Origin: Agrobacterium vitis
Lineage (GTDB): Bacteria; Pseudomonadota; Alphaproteobacteria; Rhizobiales; Rhizobiaceae
DNA: 64,000 nucleotides
Direction of reading: 5' to 3'
Assembly: GCF_014926405.1 (NCBI RefSeq)
Contig: NZ_JACXXJ020000005.1
Coordinates: forward strand, 1,617,001-1,681,000
Made by a program: the position numbers and the translations under genes. The notes under the pieces were generated by a model. The model worked only from the letters and a program-made list of their open reading frames with translations. It had not been told where the DNA came from and searched no databases. Shown piece by piece: positions 1-7,003 of this stretch. How positions within the stretch are numbered: position 1 is the first letter of the stretch; the number at the start of each line of letters is the position of its first letter.

Positions 1-767
1 TTCATGTCCATTGTTTTTATGTTGAATTGTTCGATGAGATCGTTGATCGGCTTCAGTGTTTGACGCTGCCGTTCTACCTCGTGGTAACTGTTTGCAATGA
101 GAGTGATGCAGAAGTAGTGGAGAATCTTCTTGTCGACTTCAATCAGCGGCAAAACACCCACATTCTCGTGGTCGAGAACAGAGGCCGCGACATTGCGCCT
201 TTTCTTATTGATGCCAGCCCGATATGGCGAAAGTCAGATTTGGTTTTGCATCTTCACACCAAGAGAAGCCCGCATATTGCATGGGGTGACAACTGGCGTC
301 GGTATCTCTTCGATCAAACCATTGGATACGAGCCTTTGCTGAAAGGCATAATCGATCAATTCCAAGATCGGGGCGATGTGGGTATGATGTACCCGGAAAA
401 TTTCAGCATGATTAAACACTTTACGGAAGAAGAACAAAATAAAGACGCCATCCGATACATCGCGCAAAAATTTCGTTTGGAATGTAGTTTTGAGGCACTA
501 GGTGAGTATGCGGCCGGTTCCATGGCTTTTTACAGGGTGAAGGCACTCGCCAGTGTTCTCGAATATGATTCACTAGAAAATCTTTTCGGGCCTGAAAAAG
601 GGCAGCTTGACGGAACGGCGGCGCATGTTCTCGAGAGGCTACTTCCAGAGATGGTCCGGTTAAATGGTTTTGAAACACAGCCTTATTTTTTGATAGACGC
701 TGAAGCAGCCGGCCTGCGCACGCAAAGGTGTGGCAACGACGCCAAATCGCGCCAAGCCAAACAGTAA
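1..767 (+). CDS. Rhamnan synthesis protein F family, 3' part (5' end outside window)
   Basis: The reading frame is open from base 3, upstream of the first ATG at 27, so the gene enters from the left and only its last ~254 codons are here. The upstream codons read HVHCFYVELFDEIV, typical of the RgpF domain (start HVH-x-Y, then LVLHLHTKRSPH and a conserved WRRYL). RgpF-type proteins act in synthesis of rhamnose-containing surface polysaccharides. The gene ends just left of the prophage and is convergent with the polysaccharide-export permease on the prophage's other side, so both probably belong to one surface-glycan locus. Its likely donor, dTDP-L-rhamnose, is the product of the rfb pathway found broken inside the prophage. 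Confidence 0.8.
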   Translation, partial: HVHCFYVELFDEIVDRLQCLTLPFYLVVTVCNESDAEVVENLLVDFNQRQNTHILVVENRGRDIAPFLIDASPIWRKSDLVLHLHTKRSPHIAWGDNWRRYLFDQTIGYEPLLKGIIDQFQDRGDVGMMYPENFSMIKHFTEEEQNKDAIRYIAQKFRLECSFEALGEYAAGSMAFYRVKALASVLEYDSLENLFGPEKGQLDGTAAHVLERLLPEMVRLNGFETQPYFLIDAEAAGLRTQRCGNDAKSRQAKQ

Positions 768-825
768 GCTAATCTAGGCCCACCGTAGTTGCCGTGAGGC
801 CGCAGCTACCCGTTGCCAAGTGACA

Positions 826-856
826 TAAAAAGCCGGAAAAGCGATTTTCCGGCCTT
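826..856 (-). terminator. Rho-independent terminator of the lysis/late operon
   Basis: A 9-bp stem (832-840 with 845-853) has a 4-base loop and is followed, in the minus direction, by five or more U residues (826-831). It lies directly after the last late gene and before the rhamnan gene. Confidence 0.85.
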
Positions 857-862
857 CTGGAT

Positions 863-1249
863 TCAGCGTTGCTTTTGCGCCGCCTCGATCCGCTGCAAGA
901 TTTCCCGCATCACCCGAAGGTCGCCGCTTTGCCCGCTGGCGGTGATTTGCAGTTCCTTGATGGCCTGTGAGATCGATGTGGCTGATTGTTCGGCAACAGT
1001 GACGCGGTAGGAAAGATTATCGAGCTTGCGCAGCTCAACCTCATTGACCTTGAAGCGCTCCTCAATCTTACCATCGGCATTGCCAAGCCGTCCTTCCACG
1101 GCAACCCGCCATCGCTTTAACTCGTCAATGTCACTATTGGTTTGCGCCCAGGCATAGCCGCCGCCAGCGATGATGCTGACCAGCGTCGTGAGATTGATCC
1201 AGGTGTTGATATTGTATTTCGGCGGTTTTGCAGCTGGTTCGTCGGTCAC
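863..1249 (-). CDS. Phage membrane-anchored coiled-coil protein, last gene of lysis operon
   Basis: The product is about 128 aa from a GTG start at 1249. That GTG overlaps the Rz1 stop (GTGA) and has a GGGGGCGGG Shine-Dalgarno-like stretch, so it is preferred over the longer frame. A hydrophobic segment at about residues 20-38 is followed by a long heptad-like region (DIDELKRW onward), so it is an N-anchored coiled coil. Similar small proteins occur near lysis genes of alphaproteobacterial and Mu-like phages, but no biochemical role can be assigned from sequence. A lysis accessory or envelope role is inferred only from position. Confidence 0.7.
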   Translation of the reverse strand: MTDEPAAKPPKYNINTWINLTTLVSIIAGGGYAWAQTNSDIDELKRWRVAVEGRLGNADGKIEERFKVNEVELRKLDNLSYRVTVAEQSATSISQAIKELQITASGQSGDLRVMREILQRIEAAQKQR

Positions 1250-1539
1250 GTCCCGCCCCCTTGCAAAGCGTTGATAGTGTCTGCCTTGGCGGCATTTGTG
1301 GCGCGGCAATCGGCCAACGCCTTTCGGTCCCTACCCCACAGCCGATATTCAGCCGTCCGATCCGTGCCAGCAGGAATAAACACAGGTGCATCGCAATCAG
1401 CCATGATACCAGCCGAGACGCTTGGTTTACGATCAGCGGTCGGTTGCGCCGATGGCGTTGAGAGCGTTTCGCACCCCGTCAGGCATAGCAGGGCAGGCAG
1501 GAGCGGCACCCGCCCCAGCAGCAGCACTCGGTTTCGCAT
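1246..1539 (-). CDS. Rz1-like outer-membrane lipoprotein (o-spanin)
   Basis: The product is 97 aa, with an N-terminal hydrophobic signal ending in the lipobox LTGC (Cys at residue 23 from the start MRNRV). The mature part is short, with Pro and Ser near its start. The ATG at 1539 is chosen because AAGGA lies 8-9 bases upstream; an ATG at 1557 has no such site. The first ~107 bases overlap the 3' end of the Rz gene in another frame, the classic nested Rz/Rz1 layout. With Rz it would form the spanin that fuses inner and outer membranes in the last step of lysis. Confidence 0.8.
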   Translation of the reverse strand: MRNRVLLLGRVPLLPALLCLTGCETLSTPSAQPTADRKPSVSAGIMADCDAPVFIPAGTDRTAEYRLWGRDRKALADCRATNAAKADTINALQGGGT

Positions 1540-1870
1540 TGGTCTTTTTCCTTTCATTGTCCAGTGCAGCTTCTAGTCCTGCGACCTGCCCCACATGGGC
1601 GGCCATCGTGGCGACCAAGGCCGCATCGGCGGCATTGATCTGTTTCTGTTGGGCCTCGATCTTGGCGAGCTGGAGCAAGTCTGCCTTGCGTTGGGCCTCT
1701 GCCCACCGCTGGCGGATCTCAGTCCGGCCAGCTTCTTTCAGCGACGACGCCCAGCTATGCAGGCCTAGCCCGACGATAAGGACGGCAGCGATCAAGGCGA
1801 TGCCGCGCCAGTCGAGCTTTTCGCGGAGCGCCTTGAAAGCACTCCAGGCAGTCAGGGGGATAGCAATCAT
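1433..1870 (-). CDS. Rz-like inner-membrane spanin (i-spanin)
   Basis: The product is 145 aa. It has one transmembrane segment at about residues 26-43 (IALIAAVLIVGLG), then an Ala/Gln/Lys-rich coiled coil and an Ala/Pro-rich C-terminus, the usual i-spanin plan (N-in, periplasmic coiled coil). The ATG at 1870 overlaps the preceding holin-like stop (ATGA), so it is preferred to the TTG at 1876. The next gene, a lipoprotein, starts inside this one in a different reading frame. Assignment rests on topology and the nested partner, as Rz proteins are poorly conserved. Confidence 0.78.
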   Translation of the reverse strand: MIAIPLTAWSAFKALREKLDWRGIALIAAVLIVGLGLHSWASSLKEAGRTEIRQRWAEAQRKADLLQLAKIEAQQKQINAADAALVATMAAHVGQVAGLEAALDNERKKTNAKPSAAAGAGAAPACPAMPDGVRNALNAIGATDR

Positions 1871-2109
1871 CGGCAATCACCATTGTGATCCCGGTCATGG
1901 GCCGGTTGCCAACCAACCGGAGGCTGGGGCTTCATCATCCCCGCAGGCCCATCGCGCCAGGTGTTGATCAGGATCTTGGCAAGGCCAAGCAGTCCGACAA
2001 TCTTCAGGGAAACCGCTTCGCTAAAGAACGGCGTCCAGTCGAACAGCGCCAGCGCCGGGATCGCAGCAATGAGCGTGTTGATGATGTTATGGAGAAGATT
2101 GGTGTTCAT
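1867..2109 (-). CDS. Holin-like small membrane protein
   Basis: The product is 80 aa from the ATG at 2109, which overlaps the endolysin stop (ATGA) and has GGTGGGGG upstream. Two hydrophobic stretches (about residues 8-22 and 30-46) are separated by a short polar, aromatic turn, and the tail is Pro-rich and charged. It lies between endolysin and spanin genes, the usual holin position. A function in timing membrane permeabilisation is inferred from context and topology, as no holin family is recognised with certainty. Confidence 0.65.
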   Translation of the reverse strand: MNTNLLHNIINTLIAAIPALALFDWTPFFSEAVSLKIVGLLGLAKILINTWRDGPAGMMKPQPPVGWQPAHDRDHNGDCR

Positions 2110-2714
2110 GCCGCCCCCACCAGAGCCGCATGAAACGCTTTCGCATAGGCGGCCACGTCGGCCGCCCGTTCCTTGCCATTGATGATACGGCGGGCATTCA
2201 CCCAATCGGCTTTAGCCCCGACGAAGAAATTTCCGAGCTTGGCCCCGGTAAACAACCCCTCGCCCATGCCCAAAAACATCACCTTCAGGGCAATGTCTTC
2301 ACGCATCGCCAACGACGGATTGGCGACGAGGTCAATGCCAATTGCACCGCCGAGCTTGATATAATTGCCCTTGTGAGTGAGCTGCACATACCCACGCCCC
2401 AACCAGCTCTTGCCGTCCGAGCCGATCCGCCAATAAGGCGACTTCACCCAGGGCATGGTGCCCTTTGCGAATGACCGGTCGAGCATGGCAATAGCCTGGT
2501 CATCCGTTGCCGCGCGCGTCTCTCGCACCGGCTGCATGGTCTGGGCCGTTTCGTGATAGGCCGTGCCAAGCATGTACGCTAGCCACCGCAGATCTTTCAT
2601 ATCGCTGGCCTGCCAGGCATTCAGAATGGCTGTAATGCCATTGACCTGATTTTGCGTGAGCGCACCGCCGAACAACGACGAGCGCACCGCCGCGAAGAAT
2701 TTCGCGCGATCCAT
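2106..2714 (-). CDS. Phage endolysin, glycoside hydrolase family 19 type
   Basis: The product is about 202 aa. The segment LAYMLGTAYHETAQTM holds the catalytic-type His-Glu of GH19/lysozyme-like endolysins, and GRGYVQLTHKGNY is the conserved chitinase-19 motif. It would cleave the peptidoglycan glycan backbone. There is no signal peptide, so export would need the holin. The ATG at 2714 (AAAGG 9 bases upstream) is preferred to 2723, where AAAGG abuts the codon. It is the first gene of the cassette endolysin-holin-Rz-Rz1-coiled coil, with 1-4 base overlaps. Confidence 0.88.
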   Translation of the reverse strand: MDRAKFFAAVRSSLFGGALTQNQVNGITAILNAWQASDMKDLRWLAYMLGTAYHETAQTMQPVRETRAATDDQAIAMLDRSFAKGTMPWVKSPYWRIGSDGKSWLGRGYVQLTHKGNYIKLGGAIGIDLVANPSLAMREDIALKVMFLGMGEGLFTGAKLGNFFVGAKADWVNARRIINGKERAADVAAYAKAFHAALVGAA

Positions 2715-2778
2715 AATGATCATCCTTTTATATAAGAGTTTGAACGCCGTTCGTGGCGTCAGACCGGCTAGTGTGTCC

Positions 2779-2822
2779 TATAGTTCACACCACTTGACGC
2801 AACATCGACTGTGAACTATAGA
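2779..2822 (+). promoter_or_regulatory. Toxin-antitoxin promoter with palindromic operator
   Basis: A near-consensus promoter TTGACG (2794-2799), 17-base spacer, TATAGA (2817-2822) lies within a perfect inverted repeat with 10-base arms, TATAGTTCAC at 2779-2788 and GTGAACTATA at 2811-2820. The right arm covers part of the -10 box, so a bound antitoxin or complex would block transcription. The predicted start point (about 2829) coincides with the toxin ATG, implying a leaderless mRNA. Confidence 0.75.
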
Positions 2823-2828
2823 TTACAC

Positions 2829-3116
2829 ATGTTCGAAGTTCGCAAAACGGATGTGTTTTTGAAGTGGTTCAAATCGCTCCGGGATATCAGGGCACAAGCC
2901 CGCATTCAGATACGGATTGACCGCTTGGAGCTTGGCCTGTTGGGCGATGCAAAGTTCTTTGAGGGCATTGGGGAAATGCGCATCGATTACGGTCCCGGGT
3001 ATCGTGTTTATTTCGTCCAGCGCGGCCAAGAAATCATCATCCTGCTTTGCGGCGGCGACAAAAGCACACAAAGCAAGGACATCAAACTTGCCAAAGATGC
3101 AGCAAAGGAGATCTGA
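2829..3116 (+). CDS. RelE/ParE-type toxin (HI1419 family, addiction-module killer)
   Basis: The product is 95 aa from the ATG at 2829. The sequence shows FLKWFKSLRD near the start, then GDAKFFEGIGEMRIDYGPGYRVYF and a C-terminal GGDKSTQSKDIKLA, the signature of the small killer proteins paired with HI1420-type antidotes. Members are expected to act on translation as RelE-superfamily toxins. An in-frame GTG at 2811 lies in the operator and upstream of the predicted transcription start, so it is rejected. It is followed one base later by the antitoxin. It points opposite to the surrounding late genes, typical of an autonomously expressed phage moron. Confidence 0.88.
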   Translation: MFEVRKTDVFLKWFKSLRDIRAQARIQIRIDRLELGLLGDAKFFEGIGEMRIDYGPGYRVYFVQRGQEIIILLCGGDKSTQSKDIKLAKDAAKEI

Positions 3117-3117
3117 A

Positions 3118-3414
3118 ATGACCATTGAAACCAGCACATGGGATGCAACGGACTTTCTGACCAGCGACGAAGCCATTGCCGCCTATCTGGAAGCAGCGCT
3201 TGAGGATGGCGACCCCAAAGTGATCGCCGTCGCCCTTGGTAATATTGCGAAGGTAAAGGGCATGACGAATGTCGCAAGTCAGGCCGGGATAACCCGTGAG
3301 GCTCTCTATAAAGCCTTGAGTGCAAAAGGTGACCCGAAGCTTTCCACTCTGCTTGGCGTGATGAATGCCCTAGGCTTGCGATTTACCGTTGCAACCAAAA
3401 ATCAGGCGGCGTGA
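3118..3414 (+). CDS. Antitoxin, HI1420/HigA-like HTH antidote
   Basis: The product is 98 aa and starts one base after the toxin stop. The N-terminal part (WDATDFLTSDEAIAAYLEAA) is the conserved toxin-facing segment of this family. The C-terminal half carries a helix-turn-helix (MTNVASQAGITREALYKALS) that would bind the palindromic operator at 2779-2820. The order toxin then antitoxin is usual for this family. GAAGG is absent, but AAAGGAG lies 10-15 bases upstream inside the toxin gene. Confidence 0.88.
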   Translation: MTIETSTWDATDFLTSDEAIAAYLEAALEDGDPKVIAVALGNIAKVKGMTNVASQAGITREALYKALSAKGDPKLSTLLGVMNALGLRFTVATKNQAA

Positions 3415-3423
3415 ATTCCTCGG

Positions 3424-3705
3424 ATGGAACGCGACAGCGCAGCAACCGACACGGTCAGGGCCAATATCGCCGCAGGTGACGACGAACTTGTACCCGCCGA
3501 AGTTGTCAACCAGCTTCTTGCCGGTGAACACCCGGTCAAGGTCTGGCGCACGTTTCGCAAGATGACAGCGCGGGAATTGGCCGAACAGGCCGGTATCAGC
3601 GCGCCCTATGTTTCCGAGATCGAGAGCGGCAAGAAAGACGGAAGCTTTGCGACGATGAAGAAGATCGCAAAGGCCCTTAGCGTCGATCTGGACGATCTGG
3701 CGTAA
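3424..3705 (+). CDS. XRE-family HTH protein, third gene of the TA cassette
   Basis: The product is 93 aa and starts 10 bases after the antitoxin. Residues about 40-90 form a Cro/C1-type HTH (TARELAEQAGISAPYVSEIE), after a short N-terminal part (LVPAEVVNQLLAGE) of the kind seen in antitoxin-like regulators. It could be an extra transcriptional regulator of the cassette or the antitoxin of a lost partner. It converges with the fibre-assembly gene with 6 bases between stops. A three-gene arrangement (toxin, antitoxin, second HTH) is less common than the pair alone. Confidence 0.8.
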   Translation: MERDSAATDTVRANIAAGDDELVPAEVVNQLLAGEHPVKVWRTFRKMTARELAEQAGISAPYVSEIESGKKDGSFATMKKIAKALSVDLDDLA

Positions 3706-3711
3706 ATTCGC

Positions 3712-4215
3712 CTAAAACCCCGCAGCCCACACCCAAAGGCTATCGAGCTGCTCGCCGGAAATACCGAGCAAGGTCGCCACTTCGTCAACGGCAGGATTGG
3801 ACCGTTCAAAGCTGACCGCCTCGGTAATCTCAATGCGCAGATCGGCAGCCGCCTGTTTGTCATCCATGCCATCGACCAGCACCAACACGTCCGCCTTGCT
3901 GACATCGATGCGCGAGGCGGCCAACCAGAATTGGCGCGGTGTCAGCGTCGGCATGACAGGCGCGACCGGAGGTGGCTGGTATTCAATCACGACCCCATCA
4001 ATCAGTTTGCGCAGGGATGGAAAGCTCAACATCTCGCCGCGCTGCGCTTGAGTGATCTCCACCGCCTCAACCGGAATCAGACAAGCGGGATTTGACTGAT
4101 GGCCAGTAACCTCGCCAACATCGTCATAGACCGGCAGTTGCCGAGCGCCGTGAACCGCCTCATCATAAAACGCTTTCGCAAAACCATCGCCGTCAACTAT
4201 CGCGTATATCGCCAT
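3712..4215 (-). CDS. Putative tail-fibre assembly/accessory protein
   Basis: The product is 167 aa. The N-terminus (MAIYAIVDGDGFAKAFYDEA) and a middle proline-rich spacer followed by LTPRQFWLAA resemble tail-fibre-assembly-type proteins that follow fibre genes in many phages. The C-terminal half is acidic and helical. It lies directly after the tail-fibre gene (one base between them) as the last structural gene before the TA cassette. A chaperone or fibre-tip role is inferred from position. Confidence 0.6.
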   Translation of the reverse strand: MAIYAIVDGDGFAKAFYDEAVHGARQLPVYDDVGEVTGHQSNPACLIPVEAVEITQAQRGEMLSFPSLRKLIDGVVIEYQPPPVAPVMPTLTPRQFWLAASRIDVSKADVLVLVDGMDDKQAAADLRIEITEAVSFERSNPAVDEVATLLGISGEQLDSLWVWAAGF

Positions 4216-4216
4216 A

Positions 4217-5284
4217 TCAATCTCCTATCGCTATCCAATGGACTAAAGTGCCGACGTGGCCGCTAAGCGCACCGCCTGCTGAAAGAACCCGCGAGCGAAT
4301 ATCAAAGCCGTTCTTGGTGAGTTGCGAGACCGTGATCGAAAGAGCATTGGCCGCCGGCATGACGTTGTCCGCAACCGGCGCCACCGCCCAACATGCCGAT
4401 GTGAAAGCAACCGGAAGCGGCTGGTAATAGTCGCTGTAGTTGCTGTTCATGGATGATCCCCATTGGATCAGCGGGCCGCCTGGTATCCTCTGGTAGCCAG
4501 TCGCGGCCATCTGTCGGCCGGACCCAAAATCTGACCAGATCCGACCGATATCGACGTAGTCGACCTGGCCTCGCAGCGAGGTGTTGTCCCAACCCAAGAA
4601 GATTTTGTTGACGCCTTGCCCGGTTCCACCGCCCTGCTGGACAGGCGTAAAGCCGAGATTAGCTTGCGCTCCGAGCTTTGCGCGTCTGGCAGCAGGATCG
4701 CCCTCGACATAAGCGTTTGTCCAAAGGGCACCCATCGGCGTGGCATCGACCTGCGCCAACAATCCCGACCCATCAGCCGCCCACCCGAGCCTAACAATGT
4801 TAGGGCCTTGGCTGGTCCCCCCGCCCTGTTGAACAGCACCTAACGTTGCGCGTGCTGTCGCCGCATCCGCATCGTCAAGCAGCGAGCGAGCAAAGGCGGT
4901 CAGGGTGGTAAGCCCCATTTGCCCCGATCCAGTAAAATAGCTGAGCCGGTTGGCGAGCCCCTGCAAGCCCCCGAGCGCTTCGAGATTGCCGGAATTGCCT
5001 AGAAGATCGATCAACTGCCGGGCTTGCGCCGAGATCCGCGACCCGTCACCCTGATAGCGCAGTCGGTAGGCCGCGCCATTCAGCATTCCACCCCGCCAGG
5101 GCTGGGCCAATGTCAGCGCCGTGTCGCTGGTGACCGCGCCGACAATCCCGCAATATCCATCGGCAAACAGCTGATCCCCTTCGGCAAAGCCCGCCGTTAA
5201 CCAGGCCGTGCCGGAGCCGGTGACGGCCGTTGCGCCTGTGGCAACCGAGATCGTGCCCGCCCTATAATCACTGCGCAGCGCCAT
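4217..5284 (-). CDS. Phage tail fibre protein
   Basis: The product is about 355 aa. The N-terminal part is rich in Gly, Ala and Thr, with a segment SISVATGATAVTGSGTAW-like in style (here starting RAGTISVATGATAVTG) that is typical of fibre attachment domains. The middle carries two imperfect repeats, VQQGGGTSQG and VQQGGGTGQG, each followed by an LGW motif. The C-terminal 90 residues (IQWGSSM, LPVAFTSACWAV) look like the receptor-binding head of gp53-like fibres. The start at 5284 is favoured by AGGAG seven bases upstream. Host range would depend on this protein, probably through surface glycan. Confidence 0.78.
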   Translation of the reverse strand: MALRSDYRAGTISVATGATAVTGSGTAWLTAGFAEGDQLFADGYCGIVGAVTSDTALTLAQPWRGGMLNGAAYRLRYQGDGSRISAQARQLIDLLGNSGNLEALGGLQGLANRLSYFTGSGQMGLTTLTAFARSLLDDADAATARATLGAVQQGGGTSQGPNIVRLGWAADGSGLLAQVDATPMGALWTNAYVEGDPAARRAKLGAQANLGFTPVQQGGGTGQGVNKIFLGWDNTSLRGQVDYVDIGRIWSDFGSGRQMAATGYQRIPGGPLIQWGSSMNSNYSDYYQPLPVAFTSACWAVAPVADNVMPAANALSITVSQLTKNGFDIRSRVLSAGGALSGHVGTLVHWIAIGD

Positions 5285-5459
5285 CGGCATTCTCCTGCTC
5301 ATTGGTGGTGGTCAAAGCATTCAGTTCGGCTTGCAGCTGGTCGCGCTCGGCGCTGACCTCGGCCAAGGTCTGGGCGAGTGCCAGATTGCGCTGCTTCAGA
5401 AACTCGGCCTGGGCGGACAGTTCGCGATAGGCGACATCGGGGTGAATGTTCATGGTCAT
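5268..5459 (-). CDS. Small coiled-coil protein before the tail fibre
   Basis: The product is 63 aa from the ATG at 5459 (AAAGG six bases upstream). From about residue 12 to 50 it is one heptad-rich coiled coil (AQAEFLKQRNLALAQTLAEV). Its 3' end overlaps the fibre gene start by about 17 bases, suggesting translational coupling. It may assist fibre trimerisation. No family was recognised. Confidence 0.6.
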   Translation of the reverse strand: MTMNIHPDVAYRELSAQAEFLKQRNLALAQTLAEVSAERDQLQAELNALTTTNEQENADGAAQ

Positions 5460-5506
5460 GATAGGCCTTTCGGTGGAAATGCAAGACATGGGGAGAAAGC
5501 CCCGCC

Positions 5507-7003
5507 TTATGGCAGCGCTACGCCGAAGACGTAGTAGCGAAGGCCAATGATGGCAGCGGGATCGTTGACGGTCTCGGTGCGCACTCCGCCGCCGCTTTGA
5601 TTGTAGTAAGCGACGTAAAGCGGATTGCCCCGGAAGGTGTAGAAGGTCGCACCCGTGTCCGTGTATTGGACATAGCTGGTGTCACCGGTGAAGGTCGGAG
5701 ATCCCCAGCTGTCATTATAGGTGCGGTATTTGCCGAGCCTTGGCGTGCGCACGAACTTGGTGGTGTTGATCGACAGCGAGCCACCCTCAACCGTGCCGCT
5801 GCCGTGGACCGTGCACCACTTTATAAAGGTGAACATGCCGGTGGCATCGTAGCTGATCGTATTGGCCTGATTGCCGGTGGTGATCGACAGATAGCCTTCC
5901 TTGACGATTTGCAGGGCTGGCCATCGGTTATCGATGACGATATCGCCAAAACCCGGCGATGCCCCTGCCCCAGGCCGCAGGAATTGCACCACCTGCTGAC
6001 CGTTCTGATCGAATTGCCGCAGCACATTGTTCGCACCGCTGGTGGCACTGGCCGGCGCCTCGGCAAAGACAATCACCCGCGCCCGGCAGGCCCCGTTCGG
6101 ATTGGAGAACTCGACGGTATTGCCATTGGCCCGAAACGTTGCACCGAACGGTCCATCGTTAGGATGGCACGGAAAATAGATCGGCTGGCCAGATGCATAG
6201 AAATGGCATTCGATGATCGTGTCGGTGGGCAGCGCCATGCCGCAGTCAAAATAGCTCGTTCCTTTTGGAACAGCGATATCGGCGGCGGCAATCACCTTGG
6301 CCGGGATCTGCGAGGAGCTAAATGCCAGCTGGCTGCCCGTCGCCGTATTCACATCGAAGCCCGGCTTGCTGACCCTGAGATCAGTCGAACTGATGATGAT
6401 TTGTGGCTGGCCCGACACCGCCGCTTGCGGCGTGCCGTTCTGGATGGGGGTCTCATCGCCCGGCAATTGCCAGACGACCAGCTTGTCGGTGCCTGATAGC
6501 CAGATCGAGCTTTCGGTTGGTTTGACCGTTGCCCCAAAATACCCCGTGAAGGTATAGGTGGCATTGGCGGCAGCCCAGCCCATCAGATAGGCCCCGCCGT
6601 CGCCGAGCTTCCAGACCTGCGTTCGGTCATTGCTCCCGAAATACATCTCCAGCATCTGCATATGGGTATAGAACCCATTGGCATCGACCCGCTTGCGGTC
6701 ATAGAGCGGCAGGTCATAGATCAGGCCGGGAAAATAGGACTTCTTATAGATGTCCTGATACCCACCATCACCATTGCCGGAACTCCACCAGGTCCAGGAC
6801 GAGGCAGACGGATAGTAGCCACGCGGCGACGTTCCGGTCGCCCCGGTGCGGATGGCATTGACTTTGCAGTCTGCCGCCCATTTGGACGAATAGTAAAACT
6901 TCGATATCTCGGCATCCGAGGTGGTTGCCGGATCGAAGGCCCCCTTGGTGATCTTGATGCAGGCCGTGCCGGTATAGTCGAGGCCAATAAGGGTTTTGGT
7001 CAT
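5507..7003 (-). CDS. Large tail-tip associated protein of unknown family
   Basis: The product is 498 aa and unusually rich in Gly, Ser, Thr, Tyr, Trp and Asn. There is no transmembrane segment and no recognised motif. It overlaps the tail-tip gene by 4 bases (ATGA) and precedes the fibre genes, so it is probably a virion component such as a receptor-binding or tip-decorating protein. The many aromatic residues (for example SSWTWWSSGNGDGG) fit a beta-rich, possibly carbohydrate-binding fold. This is inference from composition and position. Confidence 0.65.
   Translation of the reverse strand: MTKTLIGLDYTGTACIKITKGAFDPATTSDAEISKFYYSSKWAADCKVNAIRTGATGTSPRGYYPSASSWTWWSSGNGDGGYQDIYKKSYFPGLIYDLPLYDRKRVDANGFYTHMQMLEMYFGSNDRTQVWKLGDGGAYLMGWAAANATYTFTGYFGATVKPTESSIWLSGTDKLVVWQLPGDETPIQNGTPQAAVSGQPQIIISSTDLRVSKPGFDVNTATGSQLAFSSSQIPAKVIAAADIAVPKGTSYFDCGMALPTDTIIECHFYASGQPIYFPCHPNDGPFGATFRANGNTVEFSNPNGACRARVIVFAEAPASATSGANNVLRQFDQNGQQVVQFLRPGAGASPGFGDIVIDNRWPALQIVKEGYLSITTGNQANTISYDATGMFTFIKWCTVHGSGTVEGGSLSINTTKFVRTPRLGKYRTYNDSWGSPTFTGDTSYVQYTDTGATFYTFRGNPLYVAYYNQSGGGVRTETVNDPAAIIGLRYYVFGVALP

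Noticed and set aside
801..811. Attachment core CCGCAGC-ACC shared by the left end and the permease 3' end (33996-34010)
   Set aside because: The match is only 7 identical bases, or 10 of 11 with one mismatch, not better than chance in GC-rich DNA, and a left-right alignment does not extend.
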